Of a stretch of 64,000 nucleotides of DNA, positions 34,734-42,823 are shown piece by piece. This DNA comes from Paenibacillus aestuarii (GTDB lineage Bacteria > Bacillota > Bacilli > Paenibacillales > NBRC-103111). Within the stretch, counting starts at the first letter, position 1. Each line of letters begins with the position of its first letter. Made by a program: the position numbers and the translations under genes. The stretch is taken from contig NZ_JAQFVF010000015.1 of assembly GCF_027789125.1 (NCBI RefSeq), positions 1 to 64,000 on the forward strand, read 5' to 3'. The notes under the pieces were generated by a model, which did no database searches, was not told where the DNA came from, and saw only the letters and a program-made list of their open reading frames with translations.

Positions 34734-35445
34734 TTCGGTCCACCTCGCTTACAAAATAATTTTCCAACGACGAATAATAGGAAAGGATGTTCTCCGTATA
34801 TTCGACATTGACCAATCTGCCCCCATAGACGATTCCGATTCTTGTGCAAGTCAACTCCACATCGTGGATCAAGTGACTGGAAATAAAGAAGGTCGTCCCT
34901 TCTTGCGATAACTGCTTGATAAGCTTCCTCATCTCCAGCATTCCTTCCACGTCCAGCCCGTTCAAAGGCTCGTCCAAAATGAGCAGCTTCGGCCTGGACA
35001 GAATGGCCGCGGCAATCCCCATCCGCTGCTTCATGCCCAAGGAGAACTTTTGCGTTTTTTCATGCTTATATTTTAGCATTCCAGTAATTTCCAAGCATTC
35101 ATCAATACGCCGCTGATCGACTTCCGGATAAAATCGTGCAAATAGCTTTAAATTTCCATTCGCTGTTAAATACGGATATGACTCCGCGGTTTCAATCAGG
35201 CAGCCGACATGCTTCATCGCATTTACATAATCGTCAACCACACTAACGCCAAAAATCTTCACATCGCCGCGGTCAGGCTTCATCAACCCGGTAATCATTT
35301 TCATAGCAGTTGTTTTCCCTGCCCCGTTCGGTCCAAGGAATCCGAAGACATCCCCTTGATTGACGTCCAGATTCAATTCGCTAATGCCGCGCCCGTTTTT
35401 AAACGACTTCGTTAAACCACTAATTTCAATGGCCTTCACAGTCAC
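34720..35445 (-). CDS. ABC transporter ATP-binding protein
   Basis: 241 residues. Walker A is GPNGAGKTT, the signature FSLGMKQRMGIA (LGMKQR as in BcrA/ABC-2 exporters), Walker B LLILDEPLNGLD, with FISSHLIHDVELTC as the H-loop. The frame begins with GTG at 35445. It is paired with the overlapping permease gene downstream and separated from the secreted-protein gene by a hairpin. Confidence 0.9.
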   Translation of the reverse strand: MTVKAIEISGLTKSFKNGRGISELNLDVNQGDVFGFLGPNGAGKTTAMKMITGLMKPDRGDVKIFGVSVVDDYVNAMKHVGCLIETAESYPYLTANGNLKLFARFYPEVDQRRIDECLEITGMLKYKHEKTQKFSLGMKQRMGIAAAILSRPKLLILDEPLNGLDVEGMLEMRKLIKQLSQEGTTFFISSHLIHDVELTCTRIGIVYGGRLVNVEYTENILSYYSSLENYFVSEVDRNGRV

Positions 35446-35465
35446 TTTCTTTCAACTCCTCCACA

Positions 35466-35502
35466 AAAAATGCTCAGGAAGCCGTGACGAACCACAGCTT
35501 CC
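35466..35502 (-). terminator. Intra-operon hairpin, possible attenuator
   Basis: GGAAGC (35477-35482) pairs with GCTTCC (35497-35502) on the minus strand with inner pairing, and TTTTTT comes six bases after the stem. The gap between stem and T run makes it a weak terminator, so partial read-through into the ABC genes is likely. Confidence 0.5.
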
Positions 35503-35514
35503 CGAAAGGTATAT

Positions 35515-36759
35515 TTATTCAAACACGCGGTCAAATTGGCCGTCAAAGTATGGCTTTGCCGTAGATTTGTACGAGTTGTTGCTGGTGATTTCCAGGTTCA
35601 GTTCCAAATATACGTTGCCATTACCGTTCGGATGAAGCATACCGCTCTTCTGCTCGCCTTTTGCATTCTGATAAGTAAAGGCCTGATTGGAAGCTGTCTG
35701 ATCATACTCGAAAGTAAACGCATCTATGTCTGGATAGTCACTTTCGAAGCCAGGGTATACGGTCTCTGTATATGTACCCGCCACTTTATCGCCATTCACA
35801 TTCGTAATTTGCAGAGTTCTTTCCCCAATCTTCACGAACTTGCCGTCTTTTTCCATGACAATATTGTTCTTAAAGGTCCCTACATATTTGCTGCTGAGCC
35901 CATTGGAATAGCTAACCTTCTCCACGTCTGCTCCCGCAAGATCAGGCTTCACGACCTTCGTCGCGCCTACGCCAGTCAACTTGAATACGATGTTCAAGGC
36001 AAGGTCATGCTGAACGCCATTCTTGTCTTTACCTGACAATGTAATATCGCCAGTGACATTTTCCAGGTAGCCTGCTTTGTTCTCAACCGCAGAACCTACA
36101 ACTTTTTTCACATAAATATCACTGTTGATAGCAGGCATCTCAGATTCATGACTTAACGATCTCTTGAACCCGAAGGATGCGATCGCATTCGCAAGCGCAG
36201 GTACCTGCGCCTCAGACAAGCTGCCGGCATACATTTTGCTGCCGTTCGCTCCTTCTTCGACTTGGACGTAATCCTTCAAATTTCCGACCACGGCGTCCAC
36301 AATTTTTTCAACTTCCGGCGCGTTATTTTCGTTGAACGGGTTGTTGAACTCGCCCGGCGCCCGGCGCTTCATATCCTTGGGATAATCCGTCACATAAAAC
36401 TTGTTATCACCGCTATTCTTCCAGGCGGAAATGTTCACATCTTCATACGTATAGTGGCTGGAAGTTTTGCCGTCAGTTGCTGTTGACACATCGTTGCTTT
36501 CGGACATTTTATTGATCGTATCGAATTTTTTCGTTTCGGAGGACTGCAACAAAATTTTATCGTTATCTTTGAGCGTGTAAAGCGTCTCCACCGTGTAGTT
36601 GTCAAGCCCTTTCTCCATCATCGCAGCCGTCGATTTCGCGGAGCCTTTCAACAAGTCGTAGCCGGATCCAAGCAAGGAATCGGCGAAAGCTGTTGAGACG
36701 AACAAGCAAGCGCCAACGGTAAACGAAAGCACAGTTAATCCTTTTTTACCAATTTTCAT
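35515..36759 (-). CDS. Secreted protein of unknown function
   Basis: About 414 residues. A Sec signal peptide (KKGLTVLSFTVGACLFVSTA then FADS) is followed by a polar, beta-rich extracytoplasmic protein with no membrane segment or lipobox. Repeated-looking parts include DVNISAWKNSGDNKFYVTDY and VSYSNGLSSKYVGTFKNNIV. I do not recognise a named family. AAAAGGAG precedes ATG 36759. It is the first gene of an operon with an ABC-2 transporter and a two-component system, so it may be a cell-surface sensor partner or the protein through which envelope state is read; this is inference. Confidence 0.8.
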   Translation of the reverse strand: MKIGKKGLTVLSFTVGACLFVSTAFADSLLGSGYDLLKGSAKSTAAMMEKGLDNYTVETLYTLKDNDKILLQSSETKKFDTINKMSESNDVSTATDGKTSSHYTYEDVNISAWKNSGDNKFYVTDYPKDMKRRAPGEFNNPFNENNAPEVEKIVDAVVGNLKDYVQVEEGANGSKMYAGSLSEAQVPALANAIASFGFKRSLSHESEMPAINSDIYVKKVVGSAVENKAGYLENVTGDITLSGKDKNGVQHDLALNIVFKLTGVGATKVVKPDLAGADVEKVSYSNGLSSKYVGTFKNNIVMEKDGKFVKIGERTLQITNVNGDKVAGTYTETVYPGFESDYPDIDAFTFEYDQTASNQAFTYQNAKGEQKSGMLHPNGNGNVYLELNLEITSNNSYKSTAKPYFDGQFDRVFE

Positions 36760-36790
36760 TTTGGTTCTCCTTTTAAGCACAAAATTAGGG

Positions 36791-36802
36791 GGAAACGTTT
36801 CC
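36791..36802. promoter_or_regulatory. Palindrome GGAAACGTTTCC upstream of the secreted-protein gene
   Basis: A perfect 12-base palindrome with central CG, of the type bound by LacI/GalR or CcpA proteins, lies 32 bases before the ATG. It lacks the outer TG/CA of a standard cre site. Confidence 0.4.
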
Positions 36803-36917
36803 TTACTACTTATTCTAAAGCAAGCTTATTGAATCCCTCTAAATCATTTATTAACAAAGTATAAACTCGCTGCTTTGTTGCTAACGATTCGACTGTGGCC
36901 CTGCTTTATAGAAGAAA

Positions 36918-36947
36918 AGGCAGCGCGCTAATATCAGCGGCTGCCTT
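36918..36947. terminator. Hairpin after the cupin remnant
   Basis: AAGGCAGC (36918-36925) pairs with GCTGCCTT (about 36940-36947) downstream, on the minus strand, of the decayed cupin gene. A run with T follows on the minus side (CTTTTCTTC). Confidence 0.5.
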
Positions 36948-36962
36948 ATACCATTTTCTATT

Positions 36963-37224
36963 TTAAGAACCAAGCGAGATACCGATCGATGCATGATCTT
37001 CAGGTGTGCCGAGCCAATAACCATAAGCCACAGCCACTTCAACGAAATGTTGAACAACATCCGGTGATGGAGGACCCGGTTCTACAGTATCAGTGGGACG
37101 TCCAACCATAACGCCTGGTGGAACTTCCCCTTACTTCCCCTTTCATAAGGGAATAATCTCTATCATCCGATAGCTCTGTTAGGAGCTGAATTCGTGGTTC
37201 CATGACATCCAATAATGTTGACAT
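36963..37224 (-). pseudogene. Cupin gene with internal deletion and 10-bp duplication
   Basis: GAAGGAGG precedes ATG (37224) and the frame MSTLLDVMEPRIQLLTELSD then RDYSLMKGEV. An exact 10-base tandem duplication (37123-37132 and 37133-37142) shifts the frame. Removing one copy restores MKGEVPPGVMVGRPTDTVEP and the end VAVAYGYWLGTPEDHASIGI. DYSLMKGxxPPGVxV is how many cupins begin and GRP…YGYWLxTPEDxAxIGI how they end, but the whole metal-binding barrel between them is missing. Confidence 0.7.
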
Positions 37225-37381
37225 AATAATGATGCCTCCTTCGCGTTAGTGAGCGTGCCTGCTGCAGAAACATCATACTATGCCTTTTACTATCAAGGAT
37301 AATACAGAATGATGATATCAACTATAAGAAATTCAGATATCAGACGCCAGTGTTAGATACCGACCCGCGGCGCGCCGTTCC

Positions 37382-37843
37382 TTAGCCGGCAACGTAAAAT
37401 GGTGGTTTGACGCCAAGCATGCGGGCATACACATAAAGTTGTCCTTTGTGATGGGCTTCATGTCCGATCAGACGATGCAGGATATCGACGCCTGGCTCCG
37501 TAATTTTGAGCAGTTCGATCGTTGCGTTTCGCTGTAAGTCCGATTCTGAATAACTAGCAATCTTCTTTTCATGTTTTTCCGTTAATTGCTTAAGAAGCTC
37601 ACGGGCTTCGGACAATGTTGTCGGTACAGGTGGAATGATCATCTCACGTTCATCCATCGCGGAAAAGAAGAAATCAGGTGTCCAGGCCAGGTGATGAATC
37701 AGTTCAGTTGTTGTCAACGCGCCTTCCCATGGACTCCAGGAGCCGCCTTTTTCAGGCAGTAATTCAACGAGTTCCAGCAAAGCATTGCGGTGCATTTTCC
37801 AACGATTCATCACTTGCTGTGTGTTTGTAGGTTCATTTGTCAT
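37382..37843 (-). CDS. DinB family protein
   Basis: 153 residues, four-helix DinB/YfiT-like metalloprotein. The likely metal ligands are His in TTTELIHHLAWTP and the pair in LIGHEAHHKGQLYVYARMLG, the family signature for damage-inducible DinB and bacillithiol-transferase-like proteins. AGGAGG precedes the ATG. The substrate thiol transfer is only a family possibility. Confidence 0.9.
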   Translation of the reverse strand: MTNEPTNTQQVMNRWKMHRNALLELVELLPEKGGSWSPWEGALTTTELIHHLAWTPDFFFSAMDEREMIIPPVPTTLSEARELLKQLTEKHEKKIASYSESDLQRNATIELLKITEPGVDILHRLIGHEAHHKGQLYVYARMLGVKPPFYVAG

Positions 37844-38117
37844 CGTTTTATCCTCCTAAGATGCATCTTTTATATAGACCGTATACAAGTTAACTACTGC
37901 TATAAGATTCCCGGCTGCTTGAACGATATTCTTGCAAATTGCTGATCTGTAAGCGCCTGATCGTTTGCACTTTGCATCCCTCCATTCATGAAATCATGGC
38001 AAAATGCAAAAACTGTATGAAAGCAATCGGGTCGAATATAATGTAACACCCCGCTGCCGACGTTTGTACTACAGCTATGTTGGGTGGGACATAACAAAAA
38101 GTTATGAGGAATTGAAC

Positions 38118-38996
38118 ATGAAAACAGAATGGTTAGAAGCCTTTCTTCAGACCGTGGAGTTGAAAAGCCTCACGAAAGCCAGTGAAATGTTGCATGTGAG
38201 TCAACCCGCGTTAAGCAAACAAATCCGCAATTTAGAGAACGAACTGGGAACACAATTATTGATCCGTTCAACAATCGGCGTAACCCTTACGCCATCCGGT
38301 GAAATTTTACATGAAAGCAGCAAGCGAATAATGAGTGAAGTGAATACGATGAAAAGGGAAATTGCCCTTGCAGAAGGCAAACAAGTCCACCTCACCATTG
38401 GATCTTGGCCGAGTATAGCTGCGCTTTATTTGCCCCAGCGAATTGCTGGAAATAAACTAACGGATACCCATTCTGCCTATAAAATTAGAGTGTTCTATAG
38501 CTTTTTTGACATGCTGAAAAGTTTAGAAACAGGCACAATCGACGCTGCTTTATTTGATGACAGAGGAGTGAAACACGATTTTTTGGCGTCGCTTCTTTTT
38601 ACTGAGGCATTCTTGTTATTCGTTAACGTTAATCACCCGTTATATGGAAATCGCCAAGAAGTCACCTTTGCAGAGATTGCGAACGAAGCCTTTGTCATGC
38701 TGCCTGAAGGATGCGATGTCAGAATGCTGGTTGATCATGCATTTGCTGCAAAAGGAAAAAAGCTCCATATTTCATTCGAAATCGAGCTCGGCCAAAGCAT
38801 TCTTGGTTTTATCCAAGCCAATTTGGGAATCGCCATTTTGCCTGAAATCTTTGTTCAACAAACCAATGAGACGGTTAAAGCCATCCCCATATCGGATTTT
38901 GGTTTGACCCGGCAAATCTCAGCCATTACGCGCGAACAATCTGCAAGCAAACAATTATTAACTTTATTTGATTCCGTGCTGCCAAGCCCGGGATAG
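38118..38996 (+). CDS. LysR family transcriptional regulator
   Basis: About 292 residues. The helix-turn-helix is at the N-terminus (EWLEAFLQTVELKSLTKASE, MLHVSQPALSKQIRNLENEL). The effector domain follows, with GSWPSIAALYLPQR and LGQSILGFIQANLGIAILPE. ATG 38118 lies behind TGAGG; an earlier in-frame stretch of 38 residues is unlike LysR. It converges on the germination operon with only three bases between the two stop codons. No divergent target is present, so the regulated gene is unknown. Confidence 0.9.
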   Translation: MKTEWLEAFLQTVELKSLTKASEMLHVSQPALSKQIRNLENELGTQLLIRSTIGVTLTPSGEILHESSKRIMSEVNTMKREIALAEGKQVHLTIGSWPSIAALYLPQRIAGNKLTDTHSAYKIRVFYSFFDMLKSLETGTIDAALFDDRGVKHDFLASLLFTEAFLLFVNVNHPLYGNRQEVTFAEIANEAFVMLPEGCDVRMLVDHAFAAKGKKLHISFEIELGQSILGFIQANLGIAILPEIFVQQTNETVKAIPISDFGLTRQISAITREQSASKQLLTLFDSVLPSPG

Positions 38997-38999
38997 TCG

Positions 39000-40097
39000 C
39001 TATTTCTGGCCCTGTGCCAGTGACCGACCTCGCATCAAACTAACAAGTAGCAGGATCATCGGGAAGCCCACGATAAAAATCGGAAATATGTAAGGAATCC
39101 ATACGAATTTCGTATAATCCAATAGACCTATGATGTTGGGCGGCACTAAGGAAATCGTAAAAATGACGGTTGCCGCGAATCCGATGAGGATCCGCCAATT
39201 CTTGATACCAAACAATTGTGCAGTTCCATAACTGTTGATAAACAGGTAAATGGCTAGCTTAACGAAAACGCTGAAAATCCAGATGAACATAATCCAGACA
39301 TCCATGTTCTGAATAAATTCCAAATAATTAATAAATCGAACCATGCTAAAATAAGGAAAAATTAAAGTGGACCCAATGTTCGTACCAAATGTCATAATCA
39401 CAAAAATTGCCGTAATGACGGCGATTATGGATGGAATACATATCGCTATTAGCGTGGGTTTAAGCATCTTCTGCGGATTTGCAATAAAAGGCACCAACAT
39501 CATGATCATCATAGATTCACCTAGAAATGATGCATTCACATACGATCCTTTCAAAATAGGTATAGCCCCCGAGTCTGCGTATACAGGCAAAATCAGCGAT
39601 GGGTGCAGATTCATTACATTCAATCCAAAGGTGATGACAATGCCAACTAGCAGCAAAGGGCCAGCCAGTTCACTGAAGCGAGCAATGGCTTCGACGCCTC
39701 CTGCGTAATTGATATAAACCATGGCAAGGACCATCAGTACAGTGATGACCCAAATCGGTGTAGCGTGAAACAAAAATTGCTTAATAAATAAGGAAAATAT
39801 ACGCAATATATCCGCGGATACGGAGAACCACACTATAATATAGAGCACACCGATCAGCTTCCCGATCCATTTGCCAAAAAGCTTTTGTGCAAACTCCACC
39901 AGGGTGTACGTAGAATGCCTTTGCGACAAGCTTACTAAAACCAGCGTCACGATGACTCCAATAACGCCTGCCACAGTCAGTGAGATCCAGGCATCCTGTC
40001 TCGCAATCTCGATCGTGGGGGATACCGTGAGCCAAATGCTCATGGAGATTTCTAAAGTTGTAAACATCCAAAACAGTTGCCAGATCGAAATTTTCAC
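39000..40097 (-). CDS. Germinant receptor B-subunit (GerAB-type permease)
   Basis: Spore-germination permease of the APC superfamily, 365 residues with about ten membrane segments. Characteristic parts are LEISMSIWLTVSPTIEIARQ, YTLVEFAQKLFGKWIGKLIG, and PILKGSYVNASFLGESMMIM. It forms the inner-membrane germinant-binding part of the receptor with the A- and C-subunits upstream. Its start overlaps the C-gene stop by four bases. The order A-C-B differs from the A-B-C order of B. subtilis gerA. Confidence 0.92.
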   Translation of the reverse strand: MKISIWQLFWMFTTLEISMSIWLTVSPTIEIARQDAWISLTVAGVIGVIVTLVLVSLSQRHSTYTLVEFAQKLFGKWIGKLIGVLYIIVWFSVSADILRIFSLFIKQFLFHATPIWVITVLMVLAMVYINYAGGVEAIARFSELAGPLLLVGIVITFGLNVMNLHPSLILPVYADSGAIPILKGSYVNASFLGESMMIMMLVPFIANPQKMLKPTLIAICIPSIIAVITAIFVIMTFGTNIGSTLIFPYFSMVRFINYLEFIQNMDVWIMFIWIFSVFVKLAIYLFINSYGTAQLFGIKNWRILIGFAATVIFTISLVPPNIIGLLDYTKFVWIPYIFPIFIVGFPMILLLVSLMRGRSLAQGQK

Positions 40098-41260
40098 TTT
40101 CTATCTCCTATTCCTGGGATCCGCTTGCCAATATCCCCCGAATTCTGAATTTTCAATTGGACATGAACCGTCACCTCAACAGTCGGGAAAATTTCATCCC
40201 AATTGTTGCGTATTTCTTTCCAGCGGTAAGGATGTTCGCGATGAATTTCTTCGCCGATGCCAATCACGTCCTGACCGTACTGAAGCTGCAATTTCTTAAT
40301 CGTTGCTTCTACTTTCTTGGCTTTCATTTCATTCAGCTTCCGTTCTAACGGTATCCGTTCTGCGGATTCGGAGATGTCAATATTCGTGTTGTTTTCAAGA
40401 ACTCTTCCTTTACCCTCCAGCTTCACATTGGCGATAATTTTATTCCCTATGAAGGAGGTTTGAATGGATTTTTTTAGGTTGGTTTCGTATAAAGAGACAT
40501 CTCCATCTCCTGTATCTTCCGTAATAAATTGATCTCTCAGTACACCTTTCACCCAGAACAATTCCAGCGATTCACGTCCACTCACTTTCCCGACCATTTG
40601 CAACTGTTTATTAAAGATCGCAACGGATTTCACTTCGATCGTTTCATGTTTCTCTTGCTCATTATTCGGTGTAATTTCAACCATTGGCATGCAAGGCCGG
40701 ATTCCATCGCGTCCGATATCAAGCAACACATCGCGTAAAGCCGTATCCCCTAAACGGCAAAACCGGTCTTGTTCTACGGCCACGATCGCCGAGAATTGAT
40801 TGAACGGACTGTTAATTTTCAAAACATCTTTGCCTTCGCCATTATTGACAACGAAAATATCCGTACGCATTCGCGTATCGGTATTACGGGTAAATTGATC
40901 CATAATTTCGATCAAGCCTTTTTTGGCCAGCTTTTCCCCAATGAATATCGACCTGCGGTGTCCCAGAAAAATTTTGCGCGGCAGTTTATCTTGAACTTGT
41001 TGTTCTAAGTCAACGATTGAAGATCCGGTAGCGGTAAGGACGATGTTGCCTCGTTGGTCGCTCCCGCCGCCCCCTCCGCCTCTTTTGCTATTGATACTGG
41101 CAGGCACTGCAACCTGTGCGCTTTTTTGAAGTTTTCCGTTCTCTGCCAGATCCAAGGCCGTTCCAATCCAGAAGGCGTATTCATTAATTTCGTTCCGATC
41201 CCAACATCCGGAAATGACCAATGTCAATATGAGCATGAGAATTAGCCCTATGTTCCTCAT
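40094..41260 (-). CDS. Germinant receptor C-subunit (GerAC-type lipoprotein)
   Basis: 388 residues. Lipoprotein signal: NIGLILMLILTLVISGC with Cys near 19, then WDRNEINEYAFWIGTALDL, the Ger(x)C opening. Three-domain Ger(x)C layout follows (FLGHRRSIFIGEKLAKKGLI; ESLELFWVKGVLRDQFITED; LQLQYGQDVIGIGEEIHREH; WDEIFPTVEVTVHVQLKIQN). A run of six glycines (around residue 63) from a C-rich DNA tract is unusual and lies in a surface loop region. Overlaps both neighbours by four bases. Confidence 0.92.
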   Translation of the reverse strand: MRNIGLILMLILTLVISGCWDRNEINEYAFWIGTALDLAENGKLQKSAQVAVPASINSKRGGGGGGSDQRGNIVLTATGSSIVDLEQQVQDKLPRKIFLGHRRSIFIGEKLAKKGLIEIMDQFTRNTDTRMRTDIFVVNNGEGKDVLKINSPFNQFSAIVAVEQDRFCRLGDTALRDVLLDIGRDGIRPCMPMVEITPNNEQEKHETIEVKSVAIFNKQLQMVGKVSGRESLELFWVKGVLRDQFITEDTGDGDVSLYETNLKKSIQTSFIGNKIIANVKLEGKGRVLENNTNIDISESAERIPLERKLNEMKAKKVEATIKKLQLQYGQDVIGIGEEIHREHPYRWKEIRNNWDEIFPTVEVTVHVQLKIQNSGDIGKRIPGIGDRK

Positions 41261-42699
41261 CGTTTTTGCTGCTCCGAAACGTATCGTTTATTCATTCTTA
41301 TCAGCGTATCCTTCCAGAACTTTTTCCCGATAGGTGCAATCGGTTTGAGATAAGGGACTCCGAACGATTTTAAGGTCATCAAATGAATCAGGACGAACAT
41401 GACCCCGATGGCAACCCCATACAGGCCAAGGAACCCACCTAATATCAGAAGTGGGAACCGCAAAATTCGAAAAGGCAGCGCCAAACTGTAGTTCGGAAAT
41501 GCGAACGAGGCAATGCCCGTTCCTGCCACGATCATCACGATGGGCGCGGAGATGAAACCAGCTTGCACAGCAGCTTCTCCAATGACTAACGCTCCTACGA
41601 TACTCACAGCCGAGCCGATCGCTTTCGGCAAGCGAAGACCCGCTTCCCGCAACCCTTCGAACATCAGTTCCATTAACAACGTTTCGATGACGGTAGGAAA
41701 CGGAATCCCTTCCCGCGATACCGAAATACTGAGCATTAAATTAAGCGGAATCATCTGAGGATGGAACGTCGTTAGTGCAACATAAACAGAAGGAAGTAAG
41801 CAGGACATGATAGCCAGCAGGATGCGGATGATTCGAACTGCCGAGACGTATAAGAACCGTTCATAATGGTCTTCCGCTGCTTGAAATCCGGACCAAAACG
41901 TCATCGGCAGCAATAAAGCGTTAGGCGAGCCGTCGACGATAATGGCAACTCTACCCGCCAGTAGGCTCGCTGAGACAGTGTCTGGACGTTCGGTATTTTG
42001 GATTTGCGGAAAGAGGGAAAAAGTCTTGTCTTCAATACATTCTTCAATATATCCAGAGTCCAGCAGTTGATTGGAGCGAAAAGCCTGGAGTCTTCTTCTG
42101 ACTTCTTGAATCAGCTCTGGTTTGGCCTCGTCTTCGATATACGCCAGGACAAACTCCGTATTGGTCAGTTCACCGGCTTGATGCATTTCAAACTTTAATT
42201 TGGGATGGCTGATTTTTCTGCGAACCATGCTTAGATTTGTTCTCAGGTCTTCGGTAAATCCTTCGCGCGGCCCCCGAATCGACGCCTCATTGGATGGCTC
42301 ATTGATTGCGCGTTGTTTAAAATTCGCCAAATCAGCTAAATAAGCAAAAGGTTTACCGTCTACAAAAATAGCCGTACTTCCTTTCAGCACTTTGGCTACA
42401 ATTTCCGGAACCTGCTGCACAACGGTATATTGTGTCAATCGGTCAAAATCGCGACGAATCATACAGGCCGAAATGATTTGTTCCAGTTTATCCGAATCCG
42501 TCAACTCTTCTATGTAAACAAGTAAAATTTGTGAGTGATCCGCGAGTGTTAACGGCCGAAATACGATATCCGCACAATTGTGAAAAATATGTTGTAACGT
42601 ATCGCAATTGACCGTGACACTTTCATTGACTTCCACTGAAAAGCCATGGCCCATATCCTTCCCCCGCTTTCGCATGATTTGGTTTATTTTGTGTGACAT
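41257..42699 (-). CDS. Germinant receptor A-subunit (GerAA-type)
   Basis: 480 residues. The large soluble N-terminal half contains QRAINEPSNEASIRGPREGF and DLRTNLSMVRRKI, the GerA signature, and GRVAIIVDGSPNALLLP. The C-terminal half has 5-6 membrane segments (ILLAIMSCLLPSVYVALTTF, REGIPFPTVIETLLMELMFE, SIVGALVIGEAAVQAGFI). It is the first gene of the A-C-B operon. AAAGGA precedes the ATG. Confidence 0.93.
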   Translation of the reverse strand: MSHKINQIMRKRGKDMGHGFSVEVNESVTVNCDTLQHIFHNCADIVFRPLTLADHSQILLVYIEELTDSDKLEQIISACMIRRDFDRLTQYTVVQQVPEIVAKVLKGSTAIFVDGKPFAYLADLANFKQRAINEPSNEASIRGPREGFTEDLRTNLSMVRRKISHPKLKFEMHQAGELTNTEFVLAYIEDEAKPELIQEVRRRLQAFRSNQLLDSGYIEECIEDKTFSLFPQIQNTERPDTVSASLLAGRVAIIVDGSPNALLLPMTFWSGFQAAEDHYERFLYVSAVRIIRILLAIMSCLLPSVYVALTTFHPQMIPLNLMLSISVSREGIPFPTVIETLLMELMFEGLREAGLRLPKAIGSAVSIVGALVIGEAAVQAGFISAPIVMIVAGTGIASFAFPNYSLALPFRILRFPLLILGGFLGLYGVAIGVMFVLIHLMTLKSFGVPYLKPIAPIGKKFWKDTLIRMNKRYVSEQQKR

Positions 42700-42763
42700 G
42701 ATGTTCCTTTATTCCAAAAAACAGGAAAGTGATGCGTTCGCCATACAGGCTCACTGCGCAAAA

Positions 42764-42809
42764 TAAAAAGAACTTCAGCTCTTTTCATGATGAAAAGAAC
42801 GGAAGTCCT
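42764..42809 (-). terminator. Terminator of the ALDH/MFS/SDR operon
   Basis: A long stem (42769-42787 with 42791-42809, three mismatches) is followed on the minus strand by TTTTTATTTT. It separates the aldehyde dehydrogenase gene from the gerA-type operon downstream. Confidence 0.85.
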
Positions 42810-42823
42810 TGTAAAATTGACAC

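Noticed and set aside
36791..36802. Calling GGAAACGTTTCC a CcpA cre site
   Set aside because: The outer TG and CA of the usual cre pattern are missing, so only a generic LacI-type palindrome is claimed.
37900..38097. 65-codon minus-strand frame upstream of lysR
   Set aside because: It covers the lysR upstream region, has no ribosome site and no family resemblance.
40094..41260. Phase variation at the six-glycine run of the first C-subunit
   Set aside because: The DNA is a mixed C/G-rich codon run, not a long homopolymer, so slippage-driven switching is not well supported.
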